This document shows, in pieces, positions 33,169 to 41,878 of a DNA stretch of 64,000 nucleotides; position 1 is the stretch's first letter, and every line of letters begins with the position of its first letter. The notes under the pieces were generated by a model that was not told the origin of the DNA, searched no databases, and was given only the letters and a program-made list of their open reading frames with translations. This stretch comes from a virus. Both the position numbers and the translations under genes were made by a program. Where the stretch lies: positions 1-64,000 of the IMG/VR virus record IMGVR_UViG_3300010401_000007; one strand, given 5' to 3'.

Positions 33169-33185
33169 ATTCTCTGAGAGAAAGA
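33169..33185 (+). repeat. SDR copy
   Basis: Intergenic, upstream of the start at 33153. Confidence 0.8.
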
Positions 33186-33192
33186 CAGTAGA

Positions 33193-35148
33193 CTATGCCG
33201 ATCCAGTTGATACGAAGTCGTCTAACCACTTACCTAGATCGGTAATCGACCCGCTCAAGAACGGGGGTGTATCAGCCGTGATTACCACCTGAGTCGCATC
33301 CTTGGCCTCATACTGGTACATCCCCTGTGCTTCGTAGATCACACTGACATTATCACTAGCCACTCTCTGATTCAGTACCGAGGGTGTACCCCCTACGAAT
33401 TGCCAATTACTATCGTCTACATCTCGGGGTGGGATATTCGGAGGGGCACCGACACGGCTAGCGATCCATCGTCTCGTCCAAGTACAGGTGGGGGATGAGT
33501 GGTTGATCGCTACATTCGTCCCACTGGGGGATGTCGTGGGCATGACGATAATACCGGGGTCTTCGGTATAGTCATTAATCGACGCCCACTGTGTGTAGAC
33601 AGCCGGTTGACCGTCATAGTAGTACAGTCCGTTAGAGTCGAATATGGGGGTAGTGGGGTACTGAGAGGCGATCAGTCCTGAGAATGCTGCTGTGAGAGTC
33701 GCTTTATCCTGTACTGCTCCGGCTTGTCCAGCACCATTACCCCCACCAGCAGGAGTATTCCACAACTGGATAATCGTATGGATACTCTTCGGTCCGGTTC
33801 CGGGAGCGTTAGGGGTAACGGGGAGACCACTACCGCACTGATCCTGTAGTAGTGCAGCATACATCTTAACTGTCGTAGCCAGTCCGGGTAACCCATCGGC
33901 AGGAGCTACGATTGACTCGTTAGGGTTAGCCCACGGTTCATACCCACCGATTCCACCTACCCCGTTACGGTCTCCCGTCCCGAATCCGACCCATGAGAGA
34001 GCCGGTATCCCCGTGATATTCACACCCTGTTGATTGATGACTCCTACGGCGTTCCTCTGTCCTAATCCACCCGCCATATCCCCTGCTGCTGGATTGATCA
34101 TCCCGATAGCATTATTGGCCCAGTTAGCTTGGGGGTTATTGACCGCTCCTACCTGACGTTGCTGATTCGGGGTGATAATGTAGGTTGATCGATATGCCGC
34201 AACTACAGAACTAGTCGTCTCCTTAGTCGAGAACTCGCACGACCCTATGATACGACCAGTCGCTAGTAGAGGAGATGCAGCGAATATCCGTGACCGAGCA
34301 ACGGACATCGCTATATCTCTGAGAGAAGAGGGTCTAGCAGTCAGTGTGCCGATCAGAGTTACCGTAACCTGACCCTTTCGGTAGATCTCCCCCTTAGTCG
34401 ATTCCCATGCTTCAGATTGATCAATGTCCATCTCGACGGCGGGGTAGATCGGTGCCCACTTAATCTGGGTATCCAGGAACGAGTAGTCACATCTCAGACC
34501 GTCCCGAGATATCGAGTAGCTAGACGACTCTCTCTTGAACCCTACCGGACATAGAGGGGCGATTAAGTTACGAGTACAGTAGTCGATGTTGATATTGGAT
34601 AGGGCGGATATGATACACGTCCCATTCCATCTCACACTCTCTCGGAACGTCCTGTCATAAGTCTTGGTCATCTCCCATCTATTACTAATCGGATCAGAAG
34701 GAGATTGAGTACCACAGTCACGGATGAATACAATGACTGACCAGTTAATCTCTAGAGTTTGCATAGTCGTATAGACGACACTGATAGCATCGTCTACCGG
34801 CCATGGTCCGGTTGCATCGTCTCTACCCTCTGGCAGATCGATAATAGCAAAAGTCTTATCGGTTACTCCTGCTGACCCAGATATATTGTAGTAGAACGCT
34901 TTACGAGGCTGGCAGAGATAGTGTCTAACTCGTCGGATTAGTCGGTCGGCTGTGATATCGTCCTCTTCGGCAGGGGGGTAGAGACCCCCCTCTAGATCCG
35001 GCATCTCACCAGCGGCTAGTATCGACCGTACCGTGATATGAACTTTCATGTAGAGAGCGTCAGTCCCAGACGGGTCTTTAACCGGTCCGTACTGATGGGA
35101 CATGGTATTGACAGTCGGGAGTGTAATCCCGTTATACACACATGACAT
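33193..35148 (-). CDS. large tail protein, 651 aa
   Basis: Starts MSCVYNGITLP, similar to the start of the protein at 37649 (YRGITLP). Mixed alpha/beta N-terminal half (LIRRVRHYLCQPRKAFYY), Gly/Asn-rich middle (350-500), C-terminal beta part. An SDR falls in SSLRDIAMS. Position after the tape measure suggests a distal-tail or baseplate protein. Confidence 0.55.
   Translation of the reverse strand: MSCVYNGITLPTVNTMSHQYGPVKDPSGTDALYMKVHITVRSILAAGEMPDLEGGLYPPAEEDDITADRLIRRVRHYLCQPRKAFYYNISGSAGVTDKTFAIIDLPEGRDDATGPWPVDDAISVVYTTMQTLEINWSVIVFIRDCGTQSPSDPISNRWEMTKTYDRTFRESVRWNGTCIISALSNINIDYCTRNLIAPLCPVGFKRESSSYSISRDGLRCDYSFLDTQIKWAPIYPAVEMDIDQSEAWESTKGEIYRKGQVTVTLIGTLTARPSSLRDIAMSVARSRIFAASPLLATGRIIGSCEFSTKETTSSVVAAYRSTYIITPNQQRQVGAVNNPQANWANNAIGMINPAAGDMAGGLGQRNAVGVINQQGVNITGIPALSWVGFGTGDRNGVGGIGGYEPWANPNESIVAPADGLPGLATTVKMYAALLQDQCGSGLPVTPNAPGTGPKSIHTIIQLWNTPAGGGNGAGQAGAVQDKATLTAAFSGLIASQYPTTPIFDSNGLYYYDGQPAVYTQWASINDYTEDPGIIVMPTTSPSGTNVAINHSSPTCTWTRRWIASRVGAPPNIPPRDVDDSNWQFVGGTPSVLNQRVASDNVSVIYEAQGMYQYEAKDATQVVITADTPPFLSGSITDLGKWLDDFVSTGSA
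34316..34331 (+). repeat. SDR copy
   Basis: Inside the 651-residue tail gene (SSLRDI). Confidence 0.65.
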
Positions 35149-35161
35149 ATGTTACCTGCAC

Positions 35162-36676
35162 CTACCGTGCGTCAGGACGCATATTATTCAGAGGATTGAT
35201 CCACCCGGGCATACGTCTGGGGTCAGGAGGTGCCGCACCAGGACCACCAGCAGGACCACCCGGCCAGTGACCCATATTGACGATATCCTTTGCACCGTCG
35301 ATCTTGACCCCGAAGATATTCTGTCCGGGAACGTCATCCTTCCTGCCGACCGTAAAGTCTAGTAGCTCGTTAATGTCCTTAGCGATTGAGGCGATAGGAC
35401 TAAGGATATTATTGAGTAGGTTGAGTAGATCTGATCCGACTGTGTTGGCGATATTCATCAACAGACTCTCAATCTTCTGCCAAGTCTGCTCGAATCGATT
35501 GAGACTATCCGTCAGATTACGACTCGACCCCCCTGTCTCTTGAGCCGTCTGGATATCCCGCAGAGTCCTACCCACATCGAGTTCGGCAATTCCTACGGCT
35601 TGTTGTCCACCTACCTGAGATAGTCTCCTGATCTCGTCTTCCTGTGCCCTTGTAAATGCATAAGTAGCTTTACTGAACTCGGCTACTGCTCCTGCAAATA
35701 CTGTCGCACCAGATAGTATGAGCCCCCCTTTGGACCCTAGTACCCCCTCACTGAGAATACCCCCTAATCCAGACTCGGTATCTTCATCAGATTGAGTAGG
35801 AGTAGACCCCTTAGCCGACGAGACTTTCTCTGAGAAAGAGGATGATCCCCCACTCTTAGCTTCTCTGACTGATCGGGACTTGAATCGACGGTATAGGTTC
35901 CTCCCCCGACGGAATGTCCCCCCTATAATCCCTGACACCTGTTGACCGAATCGACCGAGGTTAGCACCCGCTCCCGAGGACGGTACGAAGGACAGTAGGT
36001 GTGACCAGTCGAACGGTTCATCCTTCTTCTGTTTCTGCTCCTCTTTCTCAGAAGGAGTTGTAGGGCCGACACCCTTTTCGATTCGGAGTAGTGCCTCTAA
36101 TATCCTCTCCAGTATCGAGTCTGTGCGAGAGTAGACATCGGCATCAGGGGTAGGACCTGTTACCCCCTCGACATTCACTCTCGACTGTCTACCACCCTCC
36201 CCCGAAACAGGTACTAATTCTCCACCCCTAGGAGAGTCGTGAGTAACCCCGAGAGGGGGAGTCGGTGGGATGTTCCCTCCACCGTCCTCCGTACTAGTCG
36301 GAGGTGTCTCATCCTGTCCAAAGTCCCATCGACCGTTAGTGAATGAGTCAGTCGGGGAACTCATTGTATCGGCCGGAGACCTACCCGTCCGTGCCGACTC
36401 TGCTGCCGTCTGTTCTGCTACCTCTCCGGCTTGTCGGTAATACTCTTCCTCGGTCTGTCTATCGCCCGCAAACGCTTGGTTGACGTTGGAGAGCAGTTCG
36501 TCAGCAGTATTAGATTGTTGTATTGCAGAGATGAATTTATCGACTGCACTTCTACGATCTACTCCTAGGCTCTTAACTAGGTTCCATGCTCTGACAATAC
36601 CAGCACTAGCAAGACCGGGAGGCACCTCCCCACTAGTGAGAAGTGCCTCCCTGAGATTCTTGATATCCTCTTCCAT
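35162..36676 (-). CDS. tape-measure-like protein, 504 aa
   Basis: Helical N-terminus, a long disordered middle (110-250), a Gly-rich hydrophobic stretch (GSKGGLILSGATVFAGAVAE, about 310-330) and helical C-terminal part (SLNRFEQTWQKIESLLMNIA), as in tail tape measures. Two SDRs are read in linkers (PSEKEEQKQ and SFSEKVSS). At 504 residues it would imply a short tail if it is the only measure. Confidence 0.55.
   Translation of the reverse strand: MEEDIKNLREALLTSGEVPPGLASAGIVRAWNLVKSLGVDRRSAVDKFISAIQQSNTADELLSNVNQAFAGDRQTEEEYYRQAGEVAEQTAAESARTGRSPADTMSSPTDSFTNGRWDFGQDETPPTSTEDGGGNIPPTPPLGVTHDSPRGGELVPVSGEGGRQSRVNVEGVTGPTPDADVYSRTDSILERILEALLRIEKGVGPTTPSEKEEQKQKKDEPFDWSHLLSFVPSSGAGANLGRFGQQVSGIIGGTFRRGRNLYRRFKSRSVREAKSGGSSSFSEKVSSAKGSTPTQSDEDTESGLGGILSEGVLGSKGGLILSGATVFAGAVAEFSKATYAFTRAQEDEIRRLSQVGGQQAVGIAELDVGRTLRDIQTAQETGGSSRNLTDSLNRFEQTWQKIESLLMNIANTVGSDLLNLLNNILSPIASIAKDINELLDFTVGRKDDVPGQNIFGVKIDGAKDIVNMGHWPGGPAGGPGAAPPDPRRMPGWINPLNNMRPDAR
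35824..35842 (+). repeat. SDR copy
   Basis: In a tape-measure linker (SFSEKV). Confidence 0.85.
36041..36057 (-). repeat. SDR variant
   Basis: In a tape-measure linker (PSEKEE). Confidence 0.6.
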
Positions 36677-36734
36677 GTTACCCGTCTGGTATCTGTGTCA
36701 TATCAGGACTTCGTACCGAGTACACCTAGTAGGG

Positions 36735-37271
36735 CTATCCGAATTGCTGTTGCAGTCTGTTTGATTCGCTGGGCTTCGATGTACTCTCTGAGGTAGAGGA
36801 GTCCGCAGGATTCGGCATAGGTGAGTTTGCGGGGATAGGCGATGCCCTGGACTGCAAAGGTACAAAAGGGCGAGCAAGTCTCATGAGATCGAGACTGAAT
36901 TGGAGATAGGCGTTGAGTGTCCCGAGTTGACCGGCTACTGTCAGTCCTCGATCTCTTTTCACCCTCTTACCGTCGATCATCCACCCCTTACCTACGAACT
37001 CCTCAATCCCTGTCGCTTCTCTGAGAGAGAGGAGGATGAGGTTACGTAGCTCGATCCGCTGTTTCTGGGACTCTTCCTCATGAATCCCACCGACTCCTAA
37101 CGGTTGAGGTTGTGCTAGTCCGGAGTATTGATCCCTCCAATCCAGTCCCACCTTATCAATCAACGTCATCTCGATGACATACGGGTCACAACTCTTCCAT
37201 CTCACCCCGTCGAAATAGTAGAAGATATTCTGGGGGGCACGGTAGAAGAGTCGGCGGATGAAGTTGAACAT
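36735..37271 (-). CDS. tail assembly-like protein, 178 aa
   Basis: Start at 37271 (MFNFIRRLFYRAPQN). Residues 20-110 helical with an SDR (SLREATG); Pro/Ser-rich tail. Just upstream of the tape measure in transcription, where tail assembly chaperones usually lie. No frameshift signal identified. Confidence 0.45.
   Translation of the reverse strand: MFNFIRRLFYRAPQNIFYYFDGVRWKSCDPYVIEMTLIDKVGLDWRDQYSGLAQPQPLGVGGIHEEESQKQRIELRNLILLSLREATGIEEFVGKGWMIDGKRVKRDRGLTVAGQLGTLNAYLQFSLDLMRLARPFVPLQSRASPIPANSPMPNPADSSTSESTSKPSESNRLQQQFG
37018..37034 (+). repeat. SDR copy
   Basis: Inside the gene 36735-37271 (SLREAT). Confidence 0.75.
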
Positions 37272-37290
37272 GGTGGGGTCGATCAGGAGG

Positions 37291-37647
37291 TTACTTGGAG
37301 TCGTCCGACTTATCATCTAGGTCAAGATCAGTCTCAGTGTCCTCGTCTGTAAGATCGGGGACGGGGTACGGTTCGGCAGAGGTAGAATTCTGCTTATTGG
37401 TCTCGATTTGATACGGCATCCACATCGCGTGGGCACCTTCCGGACACTCATCCTTGGGTTGAACGAGTGTCACGTTACAACGGGAGTAGGACTTACCCTC
37501 ACTGTCGAACACGGCGAGATTCACACACCGATCATTATGGACGTGTGCGATCAGTGCGGCATGGGGTTGATCCTTACCACATCGGGCAGTAGGTTCATGA
37601 CCGGCAGGGTAGTAGTGGATGACTCGACCGACTGTGGGGGTGATCAT
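37291..37647 (-). CDS. hypothetical phage protein, 118 aa, paralogue of 16965-17216
   Basis: Pattern MI.P.VGRVIHYYP...HAALIAHV...VNLAVFDSEG...QP...CPEGAHAMW marks a widespread phage family of unknown role. Acidic C-terminal tail (DLTDEDTETDLDLDD). Confidence 0.55.
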   Translation of the reverse strand: MITPTVGRVIHYYPAGHEPTARCGKDQPHAALIAHVHNDRCVNLAVFDSEGKSYSRCNVTLVQPKDECPEGAHAMWMPYQIETNKQNSTSAEPYPVPDLTDEDTETDLDLDDKSDDSK

Positions 37648-37648
37648 T

Positions 37649-38047
37649 CTATCCTCCTACGATAATGTGAGGTTGAGGGTCGTCATCATCACGTTTGATC
37701 TTAGGGGGTCCGAAGTTATAGATGAACTTAACGGTAAGACCGTCTCCGCTAATCCAATAGTCTTGATCCCCCATAACGGTTCCTTGAGGGGGAGTACGAG
37801 ACTTTATGTATTGTGGATTGGAGTCACAGAGTTCTTTTAAATAAGCCGCTCTCTGCTCTCTACTGGTAAGGTGTGTGGGTATTTCACTCACTCGGATCTT
37901 GCCTTCCCTGCGGTAGTGGTATCTCCCCTCAGAATCAAGATGCCAACTCTCTGACATAGTGACATTAACGGGCATATCTGTACTCCCAATTTGAGAGACT
38001 GTGACCCTATCAGGGATCGGTAGTGTGATACCTCGATAGTTGATCAT
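37649..38047 (-). CDS. hypothetical tail-region protein, 132 aa
   Basis: N-terminal YRGITLPIPD resembles the large tail protein at 33193. SDR just upstream of the start, with GAGAGAAA before the ATG. Function unknown. Confidence 0.45.
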   Translation of the reverse strand: MINYRGITLPIPDRVTVSQIGSTDMPVNVTMSESWHLDSEGRYHYRREGKIRVSEIPTHLTSREQRAAYLKELCDSNPQYIKSRTPPQGTVMGDQDYWISGDGLTVKFIYNFGPPKIKRDDDDPQPHIIVGG

Positions 38048-38048
38048 G

Positions 38049-38065
38049 TTTTTCTCTCAGAGAGT
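38049..38065 (-). repeat. SDR copy
   Basis: Upstream of the start at 38047. Confidence 0.75.
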
Positions 38066-38076
38066 GGGGTTGGGAC

Positions 38077-38436
38077 TTAGGACTGTGGAGTCGATTCGAC
38101 AGGTGGACCCTTTATACGTCGTATCTCTCTTGCCCCTCCTTCACCATCATCCTCTACCACACAGATGACGGTCTGTTCATGATCCACTACGGGACAAGAA
38201 CTCGTATCCCACTTAGGGACATCCTCGAAGTTACCCCGTTCAGGATTAGTCGTCTTGGCTACCCCAGTGAATCCATACACCAACTTATTCCGTTGGATGA
38301 ACTGAAGTACCTGTTGATCCGTCGTACCCTCTCGAAACGGAGGTAGTTGAAACCTTACCGGTTCCTCAGTGAGTTCCAAGTTACCGGTAGGGTGGATAAT
38401 GTGGACGATGAATGTCTTACGAGTCTTCGGGGGCAT
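38077..38436 (-). CDS. hypothetical protein, 119 aa
   Basis: Lies directly after the tail-tube gene. FREGTTDQQVLQFIQRNK and a VICVVEDDGEGG beta hairpin; no family recognised. SDR upstream of the start. Confidence 0.45.
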   Translation of the reverse strand: MPPKTRKTFIVHIIHPTGNLELTEEPVRFQLPPFREGTTDQQVLQFIQRNKLVYGFTGVAKTTNPERGNFEDVPKWDTSSCPVVDHEQTVICVVEDDGEGGAREIRRIKGPPVESTPQS

Positions 38437-38441
38437 GGTCT

Positions 38442-38457
38442 ATCTCTGAGAAAGAGG
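38442..38457 (+). repeat. SDR copy
   Basis: Upstream of the start at 38436. Confidence 0.8.
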
Positions 38458-38480
38458 TAATAGGGGATGAGATAGACCGA

Positions 38481-39017
38481 TCAACTCGGGGCTGACCGTT
38501 GATATAGAACACCTGTGTTGATACTGGCCGTAGTCGGTGGGACATAGACGAATGCTTGGAGTTCGATCTCAGGAGTCGTCTCCTTCGTCCACACCCGATT
38601 ATCACCCGGTCGGACAACCCTGACCACAGGGAAGTACCACGGTCCGTCAGCCTCTTCCCCTGCGATACCGAGGGGTAGATAACAAGCGGTGTAGAAACTA
38701 CCACCCCCATAGAGAGTACCGGGAGTGACGAGAGTCCCATCTGTCGCACTAGCGATTGAGAGAGCCCGCAGCTTGGTCACGAACGTACCATCAAAGGGTA
38801 CGAGTCGGAATCGGATCGTGGCTATCGCATTGAGAAAGATGTTCTCGACAGGGGCACCATCCATCCCTCCCCCTTGGTCCGACTTGATGCCGTGTACCAG
38901 AGGGGTGATGGTGATATCCGCACCGTCCTGTGCTGTCCCGATCGCTGTCAGTGCATTAGCCGCACCGAACGGGAATTGGGGGGCAATCGGTCCGTGTACG
39001 TGATACGAGTTAGCCAT
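38481..39017 (-). CDS. major tail tube protein (probable)
   Basis: 178 residues, beta-rich, with long loop IKSDQGGGMDGAPVENIFLN and closing VRPGDNRVWTKETTPEIELQ. Size, composition and position after the tail terminator fit a siphovirus tail tube. No sheath gene is seen nearby. Confidence 0.55.
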   Translation of the reverse strand: MANSYHVHGPIAPQFPFGAANALTAIGTAQDGADITITPLVHGIKSDQGGGMDGAPVENIFLNAIATIRFRLVPFDGTFVTKLRALSIASATDGTLVTPGTLYGGGSFYTACYLPLGIAGEEADGPWYFPVVRVVRPGDNRVWTKETTPEIELQAFVYVPPTTASINTGVLYQRSAPS

Positions 39018-39044
39018 TGACTATACTACCATTAGAATGTATGA

Positions 39045-39581
39045 CTAACTATGGTTCTCATTGAGATAGACACGGCGGGTGTAGAACTGCCGAGTCACAT
39101 GGCACCGCTGATTATTGTAGTTGAACCCTGCGTAAGATCTCACACACCTCATCGGCACCAAGTCATCAGGTACAGCATAGTAGGGACTATCTAATAGTAG
39201 CTTAGCTAAAGCCAGTCCGGCCTTCATCGATGGATCTTGTCCATTGAAGAGTATGGCAAAGTTGATCGCATCGGCATCCCCGAGTAACTGGGCATAGCAC
39301 TCGATCAGGAACCCCCCGTCAGCAGCGTACTTGGCATTCACCCTATCCCATGCGAGCATCCCCCCGTAACTCCCCGGCACAGGTTCTTCACCCATGTCCT
39401 TGAGGATGACGTAGGGGACTCTCTGTTGTACCGAGGTGAGAGACCCTTGAGTAGTTACAGGAGCTTCATCGAGGTAGATAGGAGGGAGTACCCCTCCGCA
39501 CACTGCTGGGAATGCGGTAGGGTTGAGAGTGGCGTATAGGTTCTCTACAGCCTTGATCGCCGATAGGACAGGCTGAGCCAT
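39045..39581 (-). CDS. tail terminator-like protein, 178 aa
   Basis: Pattern LSAIKAVENLYATLNPTAFP, VPYVILKDMG and GGFLIECYAQ fits tail-terminator or minor tail proteins that close the tube. One-base overlap with the upstream gene. Confidence 0.5.
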   Translation of the reverse strand: MAQPVLSAIKAVENLYATLNPTAFPAVCGGVLPPIYLDEAPVTTQGSLTSVQQRVPYVILKDMGEEPVPGSYGGMLAWDRVNAKYAADGGFLIECYAQLLGDADAINFAILFNGQDPSMKAGLALAKLLLDSPYYAVPDDLVPMRCVRSYAGFNYNNQRCHVTRQFYTRRVYLNENHS

Positions 39582-39841
39582 TATTGTAGCTTGGAGAATT
39601 CAGTACGAGTAGATAAACCGTAGCGATGTTGGTCCGGATGTAGCTTAACTTGACATCTACCTGACGTTAGATACCATTTGAAGAACCCAGCATCATCTAC
39701 TTCCTGCCCGTCACATTGCACCTTCCCGCCTTTGGATGGTAGAGAAAAGTCTCCTAGTTCGTCCTTATTCCCCCTCGCCGTGACCATATCTGGTCTATTA
39801 GGTACTACCACTATCGAGTAGACTTCATATTCTTCTGGCAT
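39581..39841 (-). CDS. head-tail region protein, 86 aa
   Basis: Small beta protein (YSIVVVPNRPDMVTARG). Coupled by one-base overlaps on both sides. Possibly a minor connector. Confidence 0.45.
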   Translation of the reverse strand: MPEEYEVYSIVVVPNRPDMVTARGNKDELGDFSLPSKGGKVQCDGQEVDDAGFFKWYLTSGRCQVKLHPDQHRYGLSTRTEFSKLQ

Positions 39842-40200
39842 TAGATCATCTCCATGGCGTCTATGTACGATATAGGGGGGATATTACCGGCTTGCCGATT
39901 AGGTGACCGTAGCCCTTGTAGGATGAAGGTACGACCCGTGTCAGTAGCAACTAGTTTCGTCCCTCGTACCAGAGTGACCGACAGTGCTGAGGACAGTATC
40001 CCGATGACGTTACCAGTCCTCACCTGATTCTGTCCCAGCATCATCATCTGACCGCTACTAGTTGTGTTGATGATACAGGGGCATGATGATTGGTCGGGTG
40101 TGTCCGCCCAGTTCAGTTGTACACCTCCTCCGTAGTCCTGCGTAGGAGCTAGGGGTAGATATATGTCGATTGTATGAGGTGGCATATCTAGGATAGACAT
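39841..40200 (-). CDS. head-tail adaptor/head closure protein
   Basis: 119 residues. IDIYLPLAPTQDYGGGVQLN, CPCIINTTSS and TKLVATDTGRTFILQGLRSP match the small beta-barrel layout of head-closure proteins (gp7/gp16 type), which seal the portal. Order in the block supports it. Confidence 0.55.
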   Translation of the reverse strand: MSILDMPPHTIDIYLPLAPTQDYGGGVQLNWADTPDQSSCPCIINTTSSGQMMMLGQNQVRTGNVIGILSSALSVTLVRGTKLVATDTGRTFILQGLRSPNRQAGNIPPISYIDAMEMI

Positions 40201-40202
40201 AT

Positions 40203-40703
40203 CTACCTAGGGGATGAGATACGCTGGTACGGAATACCTCCCTCGATCACACGGGGGTATAGCACCGTACCGTAAGGGTGGATCGCCGCTACCATCGAGT
40301 CGTAGACCGATGCACCCTCTTCGTGATTCGGGAAGTAGTATTGATACTCTGCTACCTCACCCTGTCCTTCCGGTCCCTTGAAGATCACACTGAGTTGTGA
40401 CGCACCTCGAGCGAATGGGTTAGTACCAGTCGAAGGAGTTGCACCGAATAACTCAGCCTCACCGATGATACGTCCGAACTTCCTCACCAGACTATTCTGT
40501 CTAGCATCCTCAAACTTGAATCGACTGATATGGGACGTAATCGGGGCGACTACCCACCCTGGATCGGAGATCGGGGTAATCTGCTGATTGAATTGCCTGT
40601 CACTGGGGATACCCCAAGGGTACTTAGGATTCCATCCTGTATTCACTTGAGGGAGGGTCTGTACAGTCGGTACATCCCATGAATACTGTTTGAGTTGTGA
40701 CAT
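40203..40703 (-). CDS. head-tail joining protein, 166 aa
   Basis: Beta-rich with EGQGEVAEYQYYFPNHEEGA and VYDSMVAAIHPYGTVL; family not recognised. SDR upstream of its start. Position between connectors suggests a neck protein. Confidence 0.45.
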   Translation of the reverse strand: MSQLKQYSWDVPTVQTLPQVNTGWNPKYPWGIPSDRQFNQQITPISDPGWVVAPITSHISRFKFEDARQNSLVRKFGRIIGEAELFGATPSTGTNPFARGASQLSVIFKGPEGQGEVAEYQYYFPNHEEGASVYDSMVAAIHPYGTVLYPRVIEGGIPYQRISSPR

Positions 40704-40729
40704 GATAATAACCTAAGAGCCGTGTGTCT

Positions 40730-40748
40730 TCTCTGAGAGAAAGAGGAC
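40730..40748 (+). repeat. SDR copy
   Basis: Upstream of the start at 40703. Confidence 0.8.
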
Positions 40749-40960
40749 TACCGAGGGATCGTACAACCGAATCCATGTGCTGATAGAGACTCTGCTAGTG
40801 CTGCTAGTCCCTCTTCGGATCTCTCTTTACTCCCACAATTCAATAATGTACAGGGTGCTTCTATACCAGAGATATTAGCTACGATGTGAGTATCTTGAAC
40901 AAATATACTCTCAGCTTTGTCTAGATTAATCAAAACCTTATTAGGGGTATAGATCCACAT
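40748..40960 (-). CDS. hypothetical protein, 70 aa
   Basis: An SDR variant directly upstream supplies GAGGA eight bases before the ATG. Alpha/beta (MWIYTPNKVLINLDKAE). Not recognised. Confidence 0.45.
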   Translation of the reverse strand: MWIYTPNKVLINLDKAESIFVQDTHIVANISGIEAPCTLLNCGSKERSEEGLAALAESLSAHGFGCTIPR

Positions 40961-40963
40961 ATC

Positions 40964-40978
40964 TTTTCCTCAGAGAAG
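40964..40978 (-). repeat. SDR variant
   Basis: Same variant as at 23188; provides GAGGA for the start at 40960. Confidence 0.65.
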
Positions 40979-41674
40979 TTAGGCGATACAGGCCGCCATA
41001 TTCCGGTAGGGGTTCAATAGTCCAGCTATATCAGGAGACCCTAGTATACCTTGGATAATACTCATAAGACTGTAAGAATAACCGTCCCACGACTCCCCTA
41101 GGGGTTGTACACCGTACCTAGGAGTATTCAACACTCGGGAGACAGCCATACAAGCCGCTAGAGTGATGTCAGGAGGTAACACCACATCCGTTACCCCGTC
41201 CGTGTGATACCCCCCGTTGAACACCACCTGTATCGCACCAGGGTTATTAATCCGCTTGGAGGCGACTGTATAGACCGGCTTGAAGAAGGACAGTCCCCAC
41301 ACACCCCCCTGTAGATACTGGACTACCCCGTTACTACTTACAGTCGGGTCAGACTGATCCGGCTCCAACAGATAGTCCACATAGGGGGTCAGGAGGCTAC
41401 TACTCGTGAACTGTGTTGGGTTACCGTTCGCGTACCAGTTCAGATAGAGATTGAACGAGGAGATGTAGATAGGGGTCTGCTTGAATAACTGTATCTGATT
41501 GGTACGGGGGGCGGAGAGGATGAACGAGAAGGATGCGTACTCTAGAGTTCTCTGTAGATACTTCTTAACCGCACTATCGACGGCAGTGCAGATCTGTGTT
41601 AACTGAGCAAGTTGACCACCGGTGAACGTCCTATTCGCATAGGTCATCCACTCGGCGGGTGTGATAATCGACAT
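40979..41674 (-). CDS. head-tail connector protein, gp6-like
   Basis: 231 residues. GGQLAQLTQICTAVDSAVKK is the N-terminal helical part of gp6/DNA-packaging connectors, and VVLPPDITLAACMAVSRVLN the later helix. AGGTAGG precedes the ATG. The tRNA-like RNA at 41688 ends 14 nt upstream. Confidence 0.6.
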   Translation of the reverse strand: MSIITPAEWMTYANRTFTGGQLAQLTQICTAVDSAVKKYLQRTLEYASFSFILSAPRTNQIQLFKQTPIYISSFNLYLNWYANGNPTQFTSSSLLTPYVDYLLEPDQSDPTVSSNGVVQYLQGGVWGLSFFKPVYTVASKRINNPGAIQVVFNGGYHTDGVTDVVLPPDITLAACMAVSRVLNTPRYGVQPLGESWDGYSYSLMSIIQGILGSPDIAGLLNPYRNMAACIA

Positions 41675-41687
41675 GTTACCTACCTAA

Positions 41688-41842
41688 TCCTCTCGGTAGG
41701 ACTCGAACCTACGTTTCTGGATACTCCCATCCCGATAACACATGAGACCTCTAGAACAGTCTCCTTAGATCGGTTTACAGTGAGTAGGCGTCCCTATCTC
41801 ACCTCGGTTTCACCAGCGTCCTAGCCTCTAGACGACAAGAGA
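41688..41842 (-). ncRNA. tRNA-like gene with about 82-nt insertion in the anticodon arm
   Basis: On the minus strand: acceptor TCTCTTG pairs with CGAGAGG (two GU), U8, D-arm GTCT-AGAGGCTA-GGAC with A14, G18G19 and A21, then CTGG; about 82 nt later CCAG, variable loop, T-arm GTAGG-TTCGAGT-CCTAC and discriminator A. Outer parts are canonical, tRNA-Glu/Asp-like. The insertion has its own hairpin (GTGAG..TAGG/CCTA..CTCAC) and GAGAC/GTCTC. No normal anticodon with U33 can be read. Could be an intron, an interrupted pseudogene or a tRNA mimic. Confidence 0.45.
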
Positions 41843-41878
41843 GTACACACCTTATCGTCTAGTACATAGAGTTGTCAA

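Noticed and set aside
36783-36802. SDR-like CTCTCTGAGGTAGAGGAG
   Set aside because: Differs at the right arm and destroys the dyad; also the CTCAGAAGAAGG stretch at 57544. Not counted.
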